Of a DNA stretch of 7,443 bases, positions 6,982-7,443 are shown in pieces. The stretch lies in NCBI GenBank assembly GCA_035532215.1, contig DATKRK010000023.1, positions 1 through 7,443 of the forward strand, read 5' to 3'. This DNA comes from JAICIG01 sp035532215 (GTDB lineage Bacteria; Planctomycetota; Planctomycetia; Pirellulales; JAICIG01). The notes beneath the pieces are model-generated. The model saw only the letters and a list, made by a program, of their open reading frames with translations. It had not been told where the DNA came from and did no database searches. The translations under genes were made by a program, and so were the position numbers. The stretch's first letter is position 1; each line of letters begins with the position of its first letter.

Positions 6982-7302
6982 TCAGTAGGGGGTTTCCTGG
7001 TCGTCGTCGGCTTGCTCGCGATCGCCCTCGCCGGGGAGCGGCGTCGTGTAGCAGTATTCCTGTGCCTGCTGCAACGCGAAGATCAACGCGGGAAGGTCGC
7101 TGGGGCGGAAAGACGGGGCGTCCTTCCACTGGTTCGACTCCTTGTCGAAGTAGCGGCGGGGTGCCACGGTAATCGACCGAAGCTCTTTGGTGCCCGCGTC
7201 AGTCTCGACCGAATTCATCCAGATGGCGACTCCAATGCCGCCGGCAAACGGGCCAATCTTTTTCTCTGGGGGGCGTGCCCCCTTATTTCTCGTGGTTGCC
7301 AT
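6982..7302 (-). CDS. Conserved hypothetical protein, 106 aa
   Basis: The small soluble protein has a basic N-terminus, a core IGVAIWMNSVE (23-33) followed by KELRSITVAPRRYFDKESNQ (39-58) and a C-terminal helix DLPALIFALQQAQEY (69-83), ending in an acidic tail. The layout of several strands with an xxRRYxDKE-type turn and one long helix resembles short hypothetical proteins often seen on plasmids and in phage-related regions. A single-strand nucleic-acid-binding fold of the PC4/Whirly kind is conceivable but is only a guess. The ATG at 7302 is the only reasonable start; its Shine-Dalgarno is weak. It is followed by an intrinsic terminator and is divergent from a rightward gene start at 7426, so it looks monocistronic. 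No function is assigned. Confidence 0.75.
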   Translation of the reverse strand: MATTRNKGARPPEKKIGPFAGGIGVAIWMNSVETDAGTKELRSITVAPRRYFDKESNQWKDAPSFRPSDLPALIFALQQAQEYCYTTPLPGEGDREQADDDQETPY

Positions 7303-7349
7303 AGTTCAAGTTTCGCGGTTTTCGCCAGGCAATTTCGGTCGAATTGAAA

Positions 7350-7423
7350 TCGGCCTCCGTGCCAAAAACGGGTAAACCTGTGGTGAATTCAACTTCCCAG
7401 GCAACCTGCGGCAAGGAGGCCGA
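7350..7423 (+). promoter_or_regulatory. Large inverted repeat sequestering a Shine-Dalgarno (hairpin or operator)
   Basis: TCGGCCTCCGTGCC (7350-7363) is the inverted complement of GGCAAGGAGGCCGA (7410-7423) at 13 of 14 positions, with a 46-nt interval. In a plus-strand RNA the downstream arm contains the AAGGAGG Shine-Dalgarno of the gene starting at 7426, so the stem would hide the ribosome-binding site. The interval contains repeated AACCTG (7375-7380, 7403-7408) and one CAGG (7398-7401), allowing alternative inner pairings. As DNA it could instead be an operator shared by the two divergent genes. Confidence 0.45.
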
Positions 7424-7425
7424 AC

Positions 7426-7443
7426 GTGCAAGTTACTTCATCT
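7426..7443 (+). CDS. Start of a rightward gene running off the right edge
   Basis: A GTG at 7426 is preceded by a near-perfect Shine-Dalgarno AAGGAGG (7413-7419) with 6-nt spacing and opens a frame reading (M)QVTSS to the window end. Only six codons are visible, so no family can be named. It is the only plus-strand coding start in the window with a convincing ribosome-binding site. The site lies within the inverted repeat at 7350-7423, suggesting translational or transcriptional control. Confidence 0.4.

Noticed and set aside
1..7443. CRISPR array, tRNA or rRNA
   Set aside because: No regularly spaced direct repeats, cloverleaf-like segment or rRNA-like sequence was seen on either strand.

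Overview
The window is GC-rich bacterial DNA with almost every gene on the minus strand. It reads as an accessory defence island, partly decayed and bordered by mobile-element-like sequence. No rRNA, tRNA or core housekeeping gene is present, so the host cannot be placed beyond a GC-rich bacterium. The TIR-like gene is visibly more AT-rich at its 5' end than its neighbours, which fits piecemeal acquisition.

In transcription order (right to left on the minus strand), the layout begins with a rightward gene start at the far right edge (7426, + strand), whose strong Shine-Dalgarno sequence lies inside a large inverted repeat. Divergent from it is a 106-aa conserved hypothetical gene (7302-6982), followed by a probable intrinsic terminator (6955-6927). 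Next come a short, probably frameshifted coiled-coil ORF (6789-6614), a TIR-like protein with an unrecognised N-terminal domain (6501-5680), and a poorly defined small ORF (about 5750-5262) whose stop overlaps the next start as ATGA. A large helicase follows (5265-1853), with an ASCH domain fused to an SNF2/DEAH two-lobe motor and a C-terminal coiled coil that has slipped into another frame near position 2205. Then come a promoter and an attenuator-like leader, an Abi_2-family protein with a HEPN-type RNxxxH motif (1565-645), and the first 131 codons of a Type III-like (Mod) adenine methyltransferase (587-195). The methyltransferase is cut at about 194/195 by foreign sequence carrying the start of another ORF (53-1), probably an insertion sequence.

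The likely original design is a restriction/defence locus: a modification methyltransferase, an SNF2 translocase carrying a putative modified-base reader (ASCH), and two potential abortive-infection effectors (HEPN-type Abi and TIR-like). The methyltransferase is broken and the helicase appears frameshifted, while both putative effectors keep intact reading frames. The window may therefore show a defence system after loss of its modification arm. The points most worth a second look are the ASCH-SNF2 fusion, the mutually exclusive hairpins upstream of the Abi gene, and the Shine-Dalgarno-sequestering inverted repeat at the right edge. All functional assignments rest on motif recognition by eye; no database search was possible.
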